From: Asterias amurensis
Taxonomy: Eukaryota; Echinodermata; Asteroidea; Forcipulatida; Asteriidae
Assembly (NCBI RefSeq): GCF_032118995.1
Contig: NC_092653.1
Span: 26,245,202 to 26,309,201, forward strand
Length of the DNA: 64,000 nt
Direction: 5' to 3'
The position numbers and the translations under genes were made by a program. Shown here one piece after another: positions 30,583 to 43,308 of this stretch. Numbering within the stretch: position 1 is the stretch's first letter; every line of letters starts with the position of its first letter. The notes beneath the pieces were generated by a model. It saw nothing but the letters and a program-made list of their open reading frames with translations. It ran no database searches and was not told where the DNA came from.

Positions 30583-32033
30583 CAGAACACGGAAAGTAAA
30601 AGCCCATGAAATGCAAGCTATTATCCATCCATTGAAATCATTCATAAATACAGCTTGCATTTCTTCAGGCCCAGCTTTTGTTTGTTGTTATCATGTGGAG
30701 TTTTCTACCCCTCGACTATGAGCCTTTGTTTTGATGATTTACCCAGTTGTAAAAGTATTACGTAAGTTCCTTTTCTTTTCTGTTAGCACGTGATTCAGTG
30801 GAAATTTCCGTTCAGATTTCTTTCACTTTTGTTAAAACTCTGGCAGCGTGGTCGGCCAGTTGACTCACCGCTAAGCTACGGTAAGGGTGGTTGTGGCAGG
30901 ATGCGGATGGTAACTTTTTAAAGTAAGCTAGATGACTGAAGTTAGTTAGATGTTGTTTTATATTTATGGGAGTATTTTGCCTTGTTTTCCTGTGCACCAT
31001 GTGCTATGCTGTGCTGCGTTACTAAATGCTGTGTTCGCCGTCTACATGTAAATGCTTCTTCTCGTATCGTAGGACATCCTGTTTTCAAGGTGTCCCTATA
31101 ATCGCGGCAAATCTGTTACCTTTCGCGCTTGATGTAAAAACAATCTGTAAATAAATTGTTTGTGGTTTGATCATGGTTTGACTTGCCAAACAAAGAGTCT
31201 CCTATCACTTGACCAAAACTTAGAACCATGTAAGGCTCCACTCGTTAGTTGCACTTGCAAATGCAAACTTAGTACTTTAGGCGTTTCTACAACTTTTTAC
31301 TAGGTACAAAAATTGGTCACAATAATGGGCCATATAAAGAAAAATTGCCCTCCGGAAAAGTTTTATCAAACACTTTTTAACTTAAATTTTACGAGGATCA
31401 GATCTTGTGACTGAATGTTCTGCTGACCATTTAGTGAAATAAATACAAAGACTTAAATAAGCCATGTGCCCTACATCATTTTCTTTGGAGAATGTTGTTT
31501 TAACCCTCATTAATATTAAATATTAAAACATTTGCTAGGTGATTCAATTATTATTAATATGTTTTACTATATATATTAAGGAAACAAAATAATGAAAACA
31601 TAAATACAAAATACAAACCATTTACAGCTCAACAAGGTGGGCTAGGAAATATTTTGCCCTTCACACTCCTGGAATTCTTATTTAAAACTGCATCTGGCAA
31701 TAAGTCTATTTGCAAGCTTGTCTCTATGTTTGTTCTCACAGTGAGCTCAGCCGCGTTGGTCCAGAAAATTATCCCTGCAAAAAAGAAGTAGCAAACAAAT
31801 GCTCTCCCAATTTTCACCTTCGTTAGTTAACATATGCCTCCCCCTCGTTGAATTGTTTTAGGTTTAAGACTAAGTTTCTTATTGTGTCTGCCTCATCTCT
31901 GCCTCAAGTTCTATTGTAGCCTGCCTGATAATAGTCCAAACATTGATACATAAATGTCATCCACTTTACTTTTTGAGCATAACATTGGATTATAAAATTG
32001 TGTCTCTTGTCTATAGTAAATATAATAAGATTC
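30583..32033. other. no gene recognised
   Basis: AT-rich, with a few CpG-containing stretches near 30840 and 31090 (TCGCGGCAAATCTG). No frame above 62 codons and no repeat I can name. Confidence 0.4.
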
Positions 32034-32422
32034 TTTAAGGCAGTGGACGCTATTGGTAATTGTCAAAGACTAGCCTTCACAATTGGTGTATCTCAACAAA
32101 TGCATAAAATAACAAACTTGTGAAAATTTGAGCTCAAACGGTCATCGATCTTGCGAGATAAGAATGAAAGAAAAAAAAACTCCCTTGTCACACGAAGTTA
32201 TGTTCGTTTTATGGTTGATTTCGAGACCTCAAGTTCTAAATCTTAGGTCTCTTGATCAAATTCGTGGAAAATTACTTATTTCTTGAAAACTATATGGCAC
32301 TATAGAGGGAGCCGTTTCTCACAATGTTTTATACCATTAACCTCTCCCCGTTACTCGTCACCATGAAAGGTTTTATGCTAATAATTATTTTGAGTAGTTC
32401 CCAATAGTGTCCACTGCCTTTA
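32034..32422. mobile_element. MITE family 4, full-length copy
   Basis: TTTAAGGCAGTGGACGCTAT to CCAATAGTGTCCACTGCC then TTTA. The interior matches the copy at 51890 closely. The right end abuts a minus-strand SINE at 32423. Confidence 0.9.
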
Positions 32423-32578
32423 GCGTCCTATCCGAAGGACAAAGCAATGGTCAAGTGTCTTGCCTAAGGACACAAGTGGCACGGCTGGGGATTTGAACCC
32501 TCACTCTGCTGATCAGAAACACCAGAGTTTGAATTCGGTGCTCTTGACAGTACTGCTCGGCCACTACTCTTCCACAAT
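32423..32578 (-). repeat. tRNA-derived SINE (CGAGCGG type), minus strand
   Basis: Minus strand: GTAGTGGCCGAGCAGTACTG, CTCTGGTGTTTCTGATCAGC, GTGAGGGTTCAAATCCCC, and then CACTTGTGTCCTTAGGCAAG and CCTTCGGATAGGACG in the body. Confidence 0.8.
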
Positions 32579-33754
32579 TCCAGGTTATCTTTGTGGGCTA
32601 ATGCATGCCTCCATGTATTAAGTAAAAACACTACAGAAACTCTGCGGTTGAGATGCTCTCACTATGAAATCTTTGTCTAGTTCATCATTCTCCTTGAAAT
32701 TGCCTTTTCAATTCCTTTTGACCTTGTTTTTATAGAGTTCTCTGCTAACTAGCAATAACCTCAGTTTTAAATTGTTTTCACTTTGAGGCTATCATGAACA
32801 CAGCCAGATAGATTACTGTTAAATGAGGGGAAGTCAACCTGAGTGATAAGTGGTTTATTGGTAAGCCTTCACCTTGTTTAAGGTCAGCAGTACTGTGTCC
32901 AGCCATGGATCTAGGGTCCTAGCTCTATGGTCCAGCAGTGTCCAACATACTGTGCTTGTTTACATTTGGAGTAGAGCATGACATAGTAAGAGCAAATGAG
33001 GCCGTGAAATTGGGGAAGTGTGAAATTTTATTTCAGAGAATTAGTCAACAATTTAAAAGGTCTGGGCTTGGATGGGGGAGCATTCCTTGAAACCATAGTG
33101 AAAGTCACAGAGCCCAGGTGAAGAAAAAAATGGCCAAGGTGAATTGGATGGTTCACAAAAGAGAAACAATTAAATTTCAGCCAACTCCTGCGTTCAATGA
33201 GATTTCGGATAGTTTCACAGTGGATAGTGTGTAGTTTGATATCTTTTAATTTACAGAAACAACTTTGGCAAAACCAAATACTCCCCAGCGATCATTCTTT
33301 TACAATCCTGCATGTGGAATGGGCTGCTTATGGGAAACCGATCTTTGTCAAACTTCTTTGAAACCTGATCTTTTTAAGACTGGTTAATAAAAGAAAGTTA
33401 AACAGTTAGTGGTCACTCTTAAAAATAATGTTAATGAGACAAATTTCGTTAGAAGCCTACACAATTCTTTTTTATGGTATATGGATGGTTATGGATTCTG
33501 GATTCCAGCGCTTAGTGTGTGATCCAAACAGGCTAGGGTTTCACTTTGAACTTGGACCTCAGTGTGGCAATAAAATTTAACAAGTTTTGGAATAAGATGA
33601 CGTTATAACTTTAAATCAATGTTTAAGTATTTACCAAAAAATATATCTGGAGAACCCTAGTTGCTACATGCAAGATCTTTGCATCCTGTGAAAGACACTG
33701 GATATATTTTTTAAAGCTTACACAAAGTGTGTGATCTTTACTTCTCTTTAAAAA
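32579..33754. other. no gene recognised
   Basis: I see no exon-like frame, tandem repeat or mobile element with clear edges. Confidence 0.4.
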
Positions 33755-33759
33755 TTAAT

Positions 33760-33905
33760 GCAATTGGATACTTTTGGTAACACAAAAGACAATGTCCGCA
33801 GATTTACATTTAAGTTACACCAAAGATAATGATTGTGTAAAGCTTTCCTAAAAATATTACTACCTGAGGTGCTGTAGTTCTTGAGAAATTCACTCTACAT
33901 GCTTA
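33760..33905 (+). mobile_element. MITE family 3, diverged fragment
   Basis: GACAATGTCCGCAGATTTAC, AAGTTACACCAAAGATAATG, GAGGTGCTGTAGTTCTTGAG follow the order of the copy at 8253-8420. Confidence 0.6.
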
Positions 33906-34539
33906 GTAGTTTTTGTGAATGATAACGACAGGAAAACAAGAAGTGTAAAAGCAACAGAAATACAATTACATGACAAACGTATTATAAGCAAGTTTACATG
34001 TAAATGGCATTCCAATGCATTCAGTCTCGTTCAAGTACATTATTTAGCACCTTGCCCCTCGTTCCAAAACTACTCTCTAACCACTGGAGCTACCATCTTT
34101 TACTCTGATGTTGGTAAACATGTTTCACAACTTAGAGAATGTTATCTTTATTTCCCAACATGCAGTGACTGAGATTGAGAACCTGGGATGGAGTCCTTCT
34201 CATCTACATGCTCTCTCATGACAGACCCAGCAACCACTGTAATCTCGTGGTATTACGGCACAGAGGGATTACGTCCATCCTAAAGGTATATTATTATCAC
34301 CATTTATTCACTCTAACATCAAACCTGCACCAAACTGCATGATTAACAAGCTCACTCCCATCTACACCATCACTTTAAAATCTACTAAGCTCATTTCCAT
34401 GCTTGCATGTTACATCTTAACAATCAGGGGTTCGTTATACGACAGCGAAAACGTACCCCATCTATAACTCCACACCATCCGTTATCAGTCACTTGTCATG
34501 TAACAACCACTCACACCATTTATATGCACCTGAAATATT

Positions 34540-35304
34540 CCCAAACTAAATGGAATCATTCTGTTTGGAGGTGCATTTTCTGAATGTATGTATTTCCTGT
34601 TCTTTATTTACTGCAATGGTGAATACGCAATATGGAGTCCAATGGAAACTGCACCAGTCATTCCAGGGCCATGAAGACTTCATTGGAGCTGTTGTGAGCG
34701 GAGGTTGCTGCGAGGAAAACAACACTTACACATTTTAAAGTTCAGGAATAGAACCTGAAGGTAAGTTTATGTTCAGGATGTTTATAGTTTAGAAGTTTTT
34801 GCAGGACCAAAATTGTTAACAAAAAATCCTGAAATTATCATATTTGGTTAATTTTGGTTAAAGCCAATGAACACTCTCTGAACAGAACAACAAATTAAAG
34901 TTCACAGAATAATAAATAACTCACAGGTTTTACAGAAGCTAATGGTTAAAGACTTCCCTGCGAAATATTATTCCATGAGATGCTTCACTTTTTGAGAAGA
35001 CATTAATACAATTCTCAATTCTCAATATTGAGAACAACTGATTATTATAAACACTTGTTGTGACCCGGGGAAACGTGTGCGTAAACATAGGTGGGTTTTC
35101 CCAGTATTTTTCCCCCGACTCTGATGACCGATTGAGCTTAAATTTTCACAGGTTTGTGTACAAGTTGTGATACAGGAACTGTGGGTCTTTGGACAATACT
35201 GTTTTATCGTTGATGTGCTATTGCTTAAAAGAGAGCCTCCTGCGAGTTCTGCGCTTCACTACTTTTCAAATTGATATGAAAATTGTTGAGTTCTTTTGGT
35301 TTTT

Positions 35305-35336
<32 letters not shown>

Positions 35337-35735
35337 GAGGTCTCTGACTTCATTTGATAATGGTGTAAAATGCTATTATGTTTGATACCCTTCAACATCT
35401 TTTATGTTTCATTCCCTTCAGCTGTTTTCCAGACCCTGTTGACACCATTGGAGCTGTGGTGAGTGGAGGTATGCTGTGAGGAAACGACACTCAATTTAAA
35501 GTTCAGGAATACAACCTGAGGGTAAGTTTATTTGCATGATGTTAATAGTTTGGAAGTTCATTCAGGACCGTAATTTGTAAAGAATTTTCCTGAAATGATG
35601 ATATTTTGTTTATTTATGTTAAAGAGGTGCTCCTGCAAAGGTCAAATTGAGCTGGGGGATTCACTATTTGGGGGGAGGGTCTATGACTTCATATTGTAAT
35701 GGTGTAAAATGCCATTATGTCTGATGCCCAACAAT
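34540..35735 (+). repeat. duplicated exon-like modules, first set
   Basis: Two related blocks end in what look like exons with donors: about 34611-34760 (TTCATTGGAGCTGTTGTGAG ... GAACCTGAAG/GTAAGT) and about 35424-35521 (ACCATTGGAGCTGTGGTGAG ... CAACCTGAGG/GTAAGT). The following intron-like stretches also match (34760-34870 with 35521-35635), as do 35337-35392 and 35672-35735 (AATGGTGTAAAATGC). In the second block the frame FKVQEYNLR runs up to the donor. Indels break the longer frame, so this may be a decayed or non-coding gene. Confidence 0.55.
35302..35338 (+). repeat. poly-T/poly-G tract
   Basis: A T-run of about 16 is followed by a G-run of more than 20. It may be affected by assembly or sequencing error. 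G-quadruplex formation is possible. Confidence 0.9.
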
Positions 35736-35937
35736 TTATTTTATAGAAATAAAATAATAGTGGATATCATCATATTTTGAAATACATGGTCGATAAATTG
35801 TTGTACAAAAATTGTTAATTTCATTTTGAAACTCAATCCAAATGGCATTACATCTTAGTTAATGTGACTGACACAGACATTCCTCTTGGGAATGAACATA
35901 CCCATTTATTTTATGACCGATGATGTCATGTTACATT

Positions 35938-38900
35938 AACTCAATGATTGAGCTAAATTTGTGGTTTAAATGCAGTTATTGAATGATTCTCCGTATACAG
36001 GTGATGTCACAAGGATAATGGCTACCAAGGATCATGGAAGGAGGACGAGGGTGTCTTATGGTCTGAGGATGCAAGTTTCCGGGTAAGACGACTTAAGAAG
36101 GTAAAATACAGTATAAGTTATTGCTGTCCATGAGTATTAAGTCGTAAAAAAAGTTCTTTTGAAAACTTTATGTGGCTTATTTTGAATGCTCAAACAAAAC
36201 TAGCTCAATAAAACCATGCAGTTTAACCCTGAACAAAACCTATACATTCCTTTCTTTCCTCTGATGTGTTCATCAGTGTTCCTCAAAGTTGAACGAAAAA
36301 TTTTCAATTTATTTTACGATTTGCTAAATGCAGACACATGAGTTGATGAGAAATATTTGACTCTAAAAATTCAAAGAAATAAACCCTAATGAATAATATG
36401 ATCGAAAAACTCAAACCCACATTTATGTTGACCTGAACTATTCCCAATCTAAATAGAATAACTCTATTTGGAAGTGCATTTTCTGAATGTATCTATTTTT
36501 TGTCTTTTATTTACTGCAATGGTGAAATGCGAAACCAACTGCCTGTGAACTACGGAGTCCAATGAAGACTGCACATCAATGGAATCTGCGTTCGTGCTGG
36601 TGACGTCCATCCGCCGATGACCAAGAAGACAACCGCTGGTTGCCTGGCTTCATAGAGGAGTGTTCCTGTCTCCCTGGTGGATGAGAGAATGCATTGCAGT
36701 CTGATGGATCAACAACAGATGTAATAATGGCAACTATATTTGTTTTGACATAAAACTAAAACAGATTTTACACATGTAATAACATAACTTTAAAGGATTG
36801 CGCAGAAAGTTTGTTGCGTCAATCTTTTTACAACAATCGATGTCTTTGAGATGACATAAATAGTTCAAACTTGTTGCTGAAAAGCAGCGACTGAACTCAA
36901 TTTTTGAACTAACTTAGTGATGCAGTTGTTGAATGTTTCTTCATATACAGGTGATGTCAAAAGGATAATGGCTACCAAGGATCATGGAAGGAGGACGAGG
37001 GTGTCTTATGGTCTGAGGATGCAAGTTTCCAGGTAAGACGACTTAAGAAAGTAAAATACAGTATAAGTTATTTTACTGTCCATGAGTATTAAGTTGTAAA
37101 AAAAGTTCTTTTGAAAACTTAATGTGGCTTATTTTTGAATGCCCAAACAAAACTAGCTCAATAAAACCATGCAGTTTAACCCTTAAAAAAACTTAAACAT
37201 TCCTTTCTTTCCTCTGATGTGTTCATCAGTGTTCATCAAAGTTTAACGAAAAATTTACAATTTATTTTACCATTTGTTAAATGCTGACACATGAGTTGAT
37301 GAGAAATATTTGACTCTAAAAATTCAAAGAAATAAACCCTAACGAATAATATGATCGAAAAACTCAAACTCACATTTATGTTGACCTGAACTATTCCCAA
37401 ACTAAATGGAATAACTCTATTTGGAAGTGCATTTTCTGAATGTATCTATTTTTTGTCTTTTATTTACTGCAATGGTGAAATACGAAACCAACTGCCTGTG
37501 AACTACGGAGTCCAATGAAGACTGCACATCAATGGAATCTGCGTTAGTGCTGGTGACGTCCATCCGCCGATGACCAAGAAGACAACCGCTGGTTGCCTGG
37601 CTTCATAGAGGAGTGTTCCTGTCTCCCTGGTGGATGAGAGAATGCATTGCAGTCTGATGGATCAACAACAGATGTAATAATGGCAACTATATTTGTTTTG
37701 ACACTAAACTAAAACAGATTTTACACATGTAATAACATAACTTTAAAGGATTGCGCAGAAAGTTTGTTGCGTCAATCTTTTTTTTCAACAATCGATGTCT
37801 TTGAGATGACATAAATAGTTCAAACTTGTTGCTGAAAAGCAGCGACTGAACTCAATTTTTGATCTAACTTAGTGATGCAGTTGTTGAATGTTTCTTCATA
37901 TACAGGTGATGTCAAAAGGATAATGTCTACCAAGGATCATGGAAGGAGGACGAGAGTGTCTTATGGTCTGAGGATGCAAGTTTCCAGGTAAGATGACTTA
38001 AGAAAGTAAAATACACTTTAAGTTATTGGTGTCCATGAGTATTAAGTCGTAAAAAAGTTCTTTTGAAAACTTAATGTGGCTTATTTTGAATGGCCAAACA
38101 AAACTAGCTCAATAAAACCATGCAGTTTAACCCTTAAAAAAACCTAAACATTGCTTTCTTTCCTCTGATGTGTTCATCAGTGTTCATCAAAGTTTAACAA
38201 AAATTTTACAATTTTCTTAACGATTTGCTAAATGCAGACAAACGAGTTGATGAGAAATATTTGACTCTCTAAAAATTCAAAGAAATAAACCCTAAAGAAT
38301 AATATGATTGAAAAACTCAAACCCACATTTATGTTCATCTAAATTATTGCCAAACTAAATGGAATAACTCTATTTGGAAGTGCATTTTCTGAATGTATCT
38401 ATTGTTTGTCTTTTATTTACTGCAATGGTGAAATGCGAAACCAACTGCCTGTGAAGTACGGAGTCCAATGGAACTGCACATCAATGGCATCTGCGTTCGT
38501 GCTGGTGACGTCCATCCGCCGATGACCAAGAAGACAACCGCTGGTTGCCTGGCTTCATAGAGGAGTGTTCCTGTCTCCCTGGTGGATGAGAGAATGCATT
38601 GCAGTCTGATGGATCAACAACAGATGTAATAATGGCAACTATATTTGTTTTGACATTAAACTAAAACAGATTTTACACATGTAATAACATAACTTTAAAG
38701 GATTGCGCAGAAAGTTTGTTGCGTCAATCTTTTTACAACAATCCATGTCTTTGAGATGACATAAACAGTTCAAACTTGTTGCTGAAAAGCAGCGACTGAA
38801 CTCAATTTTTGAACTAACTTAGTGATGCAGTTGTTGAATGTTTCTCCATATACAGGTGATGTCACAAGGATAATGGCTACCAAGGATCATGGAAGGAGGA

Positions 38901-39790
38901 CGAGGGTGTCTTGTGGACTGAGGATGCAAGTTTCCAGGTCAGACGACTTAAGAAAGTAAAATACAGTATAAGTTATTTTACTGTCCATGAGTATTAAGTT
39001 GTAAAAAAAGTTCTTTTGAAAACTTAATGTGGCTTATTTTGAATGCCCAAACAAAACTAGCTCAATAAAACCATGCAGTTTAACCCTTAAAAAAACTTAA
39101 ACATTCCTTTCTTTCCTCTGATGTGTTCATCAGTGTTCATCAAAGTTTAACGAAAAATTTACAATTTATTTTACCATTTGTTAAATGCTGACACATGAGT
39201 TGATGAGAAATATTTGACTCTAAAAATTCAAAGAAATAAACCCTAACGAATAATATGATCGAAAAACTCAAACTCACATTTATGTTGACCTGAACTATTC
39301 CCAAACTAAATGGAATAACTCTATTTGGAAGTGCATTTTCTGAATGTATCTATTGTTTGTCTTTTATTAACTGCAATGGTGAAATGCGAAACCAACTGCC
39401 TGTGAACTACGGAGTCCAATGAAAACTGCACATCAATGGAATCTGCGTTCGTGCTGGTGACGTCCATCTGCCGATGACCAAGAAGACAACCGCTGGTTGC
39501 CTGGCTTCATAGAGGAGTGTTCCTGTCTGTCTGGTGGATGAGAGAATGCATTGCAGTCTGATGGATCAACAACAGATGTAATAATGGCAACTATATTTGT
39601 TTTGACATAAAACTAAAACAGACGTTACATATGTAATAACGTAACTTTAAAGGATTGTGGATAGAGCGTGTTGCATCAATCTTTTTAACAGTCTGCATCT
39701 TTGAGATGACAGAAACTTCAAACTTGTTTATGAAAAGTGGTGTTTGAACTCAGTTTTTGAGCTAATTTTGTGATTTTATTTTGAAGCAGT
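35938..39790 (+). repeat. ~950-bp unit in four tandem copies
   Basis: The anchor GGATAATGGCTACCAAGGAT recurs at about 36014, 36964, 37919 (as ATGTCTACC) and 38869, so the period is 950-955 bp. Each unit contains an exon-like block (TATACAG/GTGATGTCA... to TTTCCAG/GTAAGA) and a second conserved block (GCGAAACCAACTGCCTGTGA ... GCAGTCTGATGGATCAACA). Diagnostic sites alternate: units 2 and 4 share ACCATTTGTTAAATGCTGAC and AACTCACATTT, while units 1 and 3 have CGATTTGCTAAATGCAGAC and AACCCACATTT. This implies a doubling of a two-unit block. Confidence 0.93.
36001..36082 (+). other. exon-like block of the 950-bp unit (unit 1)
   Basis: 82 bp between TATACAG and GTAAGA. One frame reads DVTRIMATKDHGRRTRVSYG without a stop. 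Another gives NGYQGSWKEDEGVLWSEDAS after an early stop. The block is the most conserved part in all four units, but in unit 4 the donor has changed to GTCAGA. I recognise no protein family. Equivalent blocks start near 36951, 37906 and 38856. Confidence 0.35.
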
Positions 39791-39871
39791 AGTCCCGTAA
39801 TGATCATCAGATGGTTACATTATATTAGTCTCTATATGGTTTGTACTGATGTGATAACAACTTTCTTTCAG

Positions 39872-40548
39872 ATGGCGCACCCCTAGAGGTCATCCGCTAG
39901 ACGGGGTCTATACAAGAATACTACCAATGGCCATTGATGTAGCATTCTTACATCAGCTGAATGACACAGCACACAACCAGAAACAACTGAGCTTAAGATG
40001 CTGATGCTGGACGGGCGTAGAAGGCTGCCATCAGAGGTTCTCAAGATGGCGTCGGCTAAAGACAACCTGTCGCTCTACTACTTACATACAGGTTATTGTG
40101 ATGACTACTTTTCTGCCATCCTGTCAACATGGACCATGAAGATGTGACATCACAACACAAAGATAGATACGTCATGGCTTGAGGAGATATACATTAAGTA
40201 TTTCTACAACTACTTACCAGGATCCTTGAAGGTAAGATCTCTTTTAGCTAATAAATCTGAGAAATCCATTAACGTGCGGAAAATAAACTTTGCTTAAACA
40301 CAAAAATTGAAATTACAAATCTTTTTGTTTCAATTTTGTTTTATACCATATTACAGGATGAACAGAGTGGAACAACTAAGAGCTGGTTACGTCAAGATGC
40401 TGAGCCACATTATGCAGCACCAATAAAACTGTTGCTTCAACACCGTCTTTGTAAAGGAGGACTGTTTCTTCATGATGACTGCCCTCATCAAAGGTCATAT
40501 CCACCAGCTTCGACTGTTACTAAGGATGTACTTCGACCAATGAGTTGA
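39872..40548 (+). pseudogene. broken coding sequence in two exon-like pieces, family not recognised
   Basis: Piece 1 (39872-40231) has acceptor TTTCTTTCAG and donor GAAG/GTAAGA. Three frames must be combined to read through: GVYTRILPMAIDVAFLHQLN, then LPSEVLKMASAKDNLSLYYL, then SWLEEIYIKYFYNYLPGSLK, with stops between. Piece 2 (40357-40548) has acceptor ATATTACAG. One frame is open (DEQSGTTKSWLRQ...), but another, crossed by a single TAA, looks more like protein (EQLRAGYVKMLSHIMQHQ, then VFVKEDCFFMMTALIKGHIH). Amphipathic helical wording suggests a helical-repeat protein, but I cannot name it. It could be real coding sequence with assembly indels, or a relic linked to the 950-bp modules just upstream. 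Confidence 0.4.
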
Positions 40549-41223
40549 CTTTCCAAGAGCATGAACAACATTGAACAATTCTTCCAATGGATCTTGATAT
40601 TACAGCATGATCATCCGGATTCATCTGCAGATTAAACTCACTTACACAACAAAGTTTTCTTATTGTGGAACAATGACTTGAATATTTGTAGTATTGCTTG
40701 AAGCTTTGCATGGTAAATAGAAATAGGAAGAAACTATAAATATGTATATTTAACTTGTGGGTACACTCTTTTGTGTGAGTGTTGGCTCTGAAAGACCTTT
40801 TGTTTGTGTGAGTGTTTGATCAAGGCTGATTTGTCATGGTGTCCCAGACTGTCGTGCGCTTTATGTTTCTTGATTCTCATGGATATGAATGCAGCAGGTC
40901 TCCTCTGTGTCATCGCATTCGGAGGGAATGCATGCTGGTCGTCTGTGTGAAGTGATGTTTGAATCTTGTTTGTTTCTGGGAAGGTCTTGAGTTGAGCTTG
41001 GCTGACGATTCGTTGAAGCTTGTGAGATGCATGGCCGATGTTTCAAAGGGTGATGGTAGCCTTGAACTGCGGACTTTTGTCTACTGGTGTGATGAGGAAT
41101 GGCTTGGGCTGGCTGTAAGAATTTAAGGTATTTAACTTGTTGAGTTGTAGTGATGTCTTGATGTGATGAAGTTCCTGCTTCAAGCTGCCTTGTTCAACTT
41201 ATTTTGTAGACAGAATACGTAAT
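40549..41223. other. no gene recognised
   Basis: Downstream flank of the broken coding sequence. Minus-strand frames of about 60 codons show no motif. Confidence 0.35.
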
Positions 41224-41436
41224 AACTTGTAATGAGATAATTCCTTACAAGTTAATGTATTCACATTTTTAATATTGCTTGTTTGTAATGAGGTATTTCA
41301 TTACACTCATGCAAAACATCCTTGCAATGAAATACCTCATTGCAAGTATGTAATAGTTTCAAGTGTGTAATGAAGTACTGCATTACAAGCATGAAACAAG
41401 TTATGTAAATTTGTAATGCAATTGCTCATTACAAAT
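41224..41436. repeat. cluster of five related short palindromes
   Basis: Imperfect palindromes at 41224-41253, 41284-41305, 41321-41346, 41366-41387 and 41409-41436 all follow TGTAATGARGTAYTTCATTACA or a close variant (TTGCAATGAAATACCTCATT in the third). Centres are about 35-55 bp apart. They also pair with each other (the second and third share a perfect 13-bp complement), so larger foldbacks are possible. Confidence 0.87.
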
Positions 41437-42943
41437 ATGAAACAATAGGGTAAACTCATCAGAAATATAAAGACAACAAGCTTGTCATGTAGTGTATTCT
41501 ATATTATGAGTGGTTTAACATTACAAACTAATAAAATTTAGTTTTTACTTTTACTGAATTTGAATATTGTATTAAATATGAATGGTACCTTTTATTAAGT
41601 GTCACTCTGTCTTTTCCGTTATTCATCCAAACAATATTATAAGTGTTCTGGGGGTACCCCCACATGGTGGCCACCATGTTTTTTTTTGTATTATTATTTA
41701 AGGACATCAATATTGTGACTCTCAATAACTGTTATTGAGGTTTTAAATTATGGTCATGACATTGTACTGTGTTCCTTGAGGGTGTTTGAGTCCTCATTGT
41801 TATGCTAATTAATTGTAATGTTCATTGTTATGAGCTAGGCAGTTCTATTTATTATAAATTTGCATGATGTTGAGTTTTTGCTCAATAGAGGGCGCTGTTC
41901 GCCGGGCACCGAGTACAAGTTGCTATATTAATGACAATGGTTATAACAATGGTGACAACATTTATATTATCTACTGTTAATTATGTTGCATTAATGTCAC
42001 ACTCAGTATCCATAATCTTTATACCTTGCAATATTTGAGATTGCTTGTTAATTATGGTATTTTTTTTTAATACAAAGGACATGACATTGTTTTATCTTGT
42101 GTTAATTTTGTGGCAAAAATGCCACACAAAGATTGGTATTGTGATATACCATTCGCAACAGTTTTGTAGTTGAGAGTACTTGTTAACAAGGTTTTTTTTA
42201 ATTACAAAATTGTTGACAAGTTTGATAATGCCCATGTAGTAGCTATTTGATGCTAATATCAGGGTTTTCAAGAGTACTTTCACACAAGAGTGTTTCTTCA
42301 CTCTGCAGACAAAGGGAGCTAGCCACTATTAACAATGACTTCCGATATAGGATATTGATTTAAATTATATAATGTATCTTATCTTAGACAAAGGAAAGTA
42401 ATTAATTGGTTTTACTGCAAGAAAACAGTATATACAATTTTCTTTAACCGCATAATCATGGTCAACAACTTTAATTGAAAAATTGAAACCATTTCTTAAG
42501 TCATAGTTATTATAGATAAGTTTAAGTGGGGTTTTCCAGAGTATTTTGTTATCTCTGGTTTTTTACTCCGTAGGCTAGGTATCAAAGGGGGGTAACATTT
42601 CAAAGAAGCAATCGTTGTAATGGTTACACACTTTGATGTATTATGATCCCTTTAACTGTTGTGGGGTGGAAGATGACAACCTTCACGTGGTCCACCCTGT
42701 TGTTAACTAATGTCATCAAAGACCTTTTTCGCAAATTCTTTTGGGAAGCCCTCGCTGTTGAACAAGGTGCATGCTGATCCAGCTCGCAATCAAACTTGAT
42801 CGCTATGCCTGCGTACCAAGTATTTGCAATGGTCAAAACCAATCTATGTAGCACTACCCTTTGTTTTCATACTGGTATTGTCTTCTAACCTAATTAATTT
42901 CAGTTGGCCCTATTAATGCCTATTACCATAACTATCAATCACT
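41437..42943. other. no gene recognised
   Basis: AT-rich. A minus-strand frame at 42624-42854 (76 codons) overlaps a plus-strand-looking stretch near 42650-42790, neither with known motifs. No repeat with clear edges. Confidence 0.35.
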
Positions 42944-43308
42944 TAAAGGCAGTGGACACTCCTGGTAATTACTCAGAACAATAATTAGCATAAAATCTTA
43001 CTTGGTAATGAGTAATTGGGAGAAGTTGATGGTATAAAACATTGTGAGAAATGGCTCCCTCTGAAGTGCCATAGTTTTTGAGAAAGAAGTAATTTTCCAC
43101 GAATTTGATTTCAAGACCTCAGATTTAGAACTTGAGGTCTCGAAATCAAGCATCTTAAAGCACACAACTTTGTGTGACGGTGGTTTTTCTTTCATTATTA
43201 TCTCTCTACTTTGACACCGATCAAGCTCAAATGTTCACAGGTTAGTTATTTTATGCATATGTTGAAAACTAGTCTTTAACAGTTACCAATAATGTCCACT
43301 GTCTTTAA
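42944..43308. mobile_element. MITE family 4, full-length copy (opposite orientation of interior)
   Basis: TTAAAGGCAGTGGACACTCC to ACCAATAATGTCCACTGTC then TTTAAC. The interior is reversed relative to 32034: the ACTTGGTAATGAGTAATTGG side comes first and GTTGAAAACTAGTCTTTAAC last. Confidence 0.9.

Noticed and set aside
42624-42854. 76-codon minus-strand frame as a transposon fragment
   Set aside because: The composition hints at coding sequence but I could not match any transposase or reverse-transcriptase motif.
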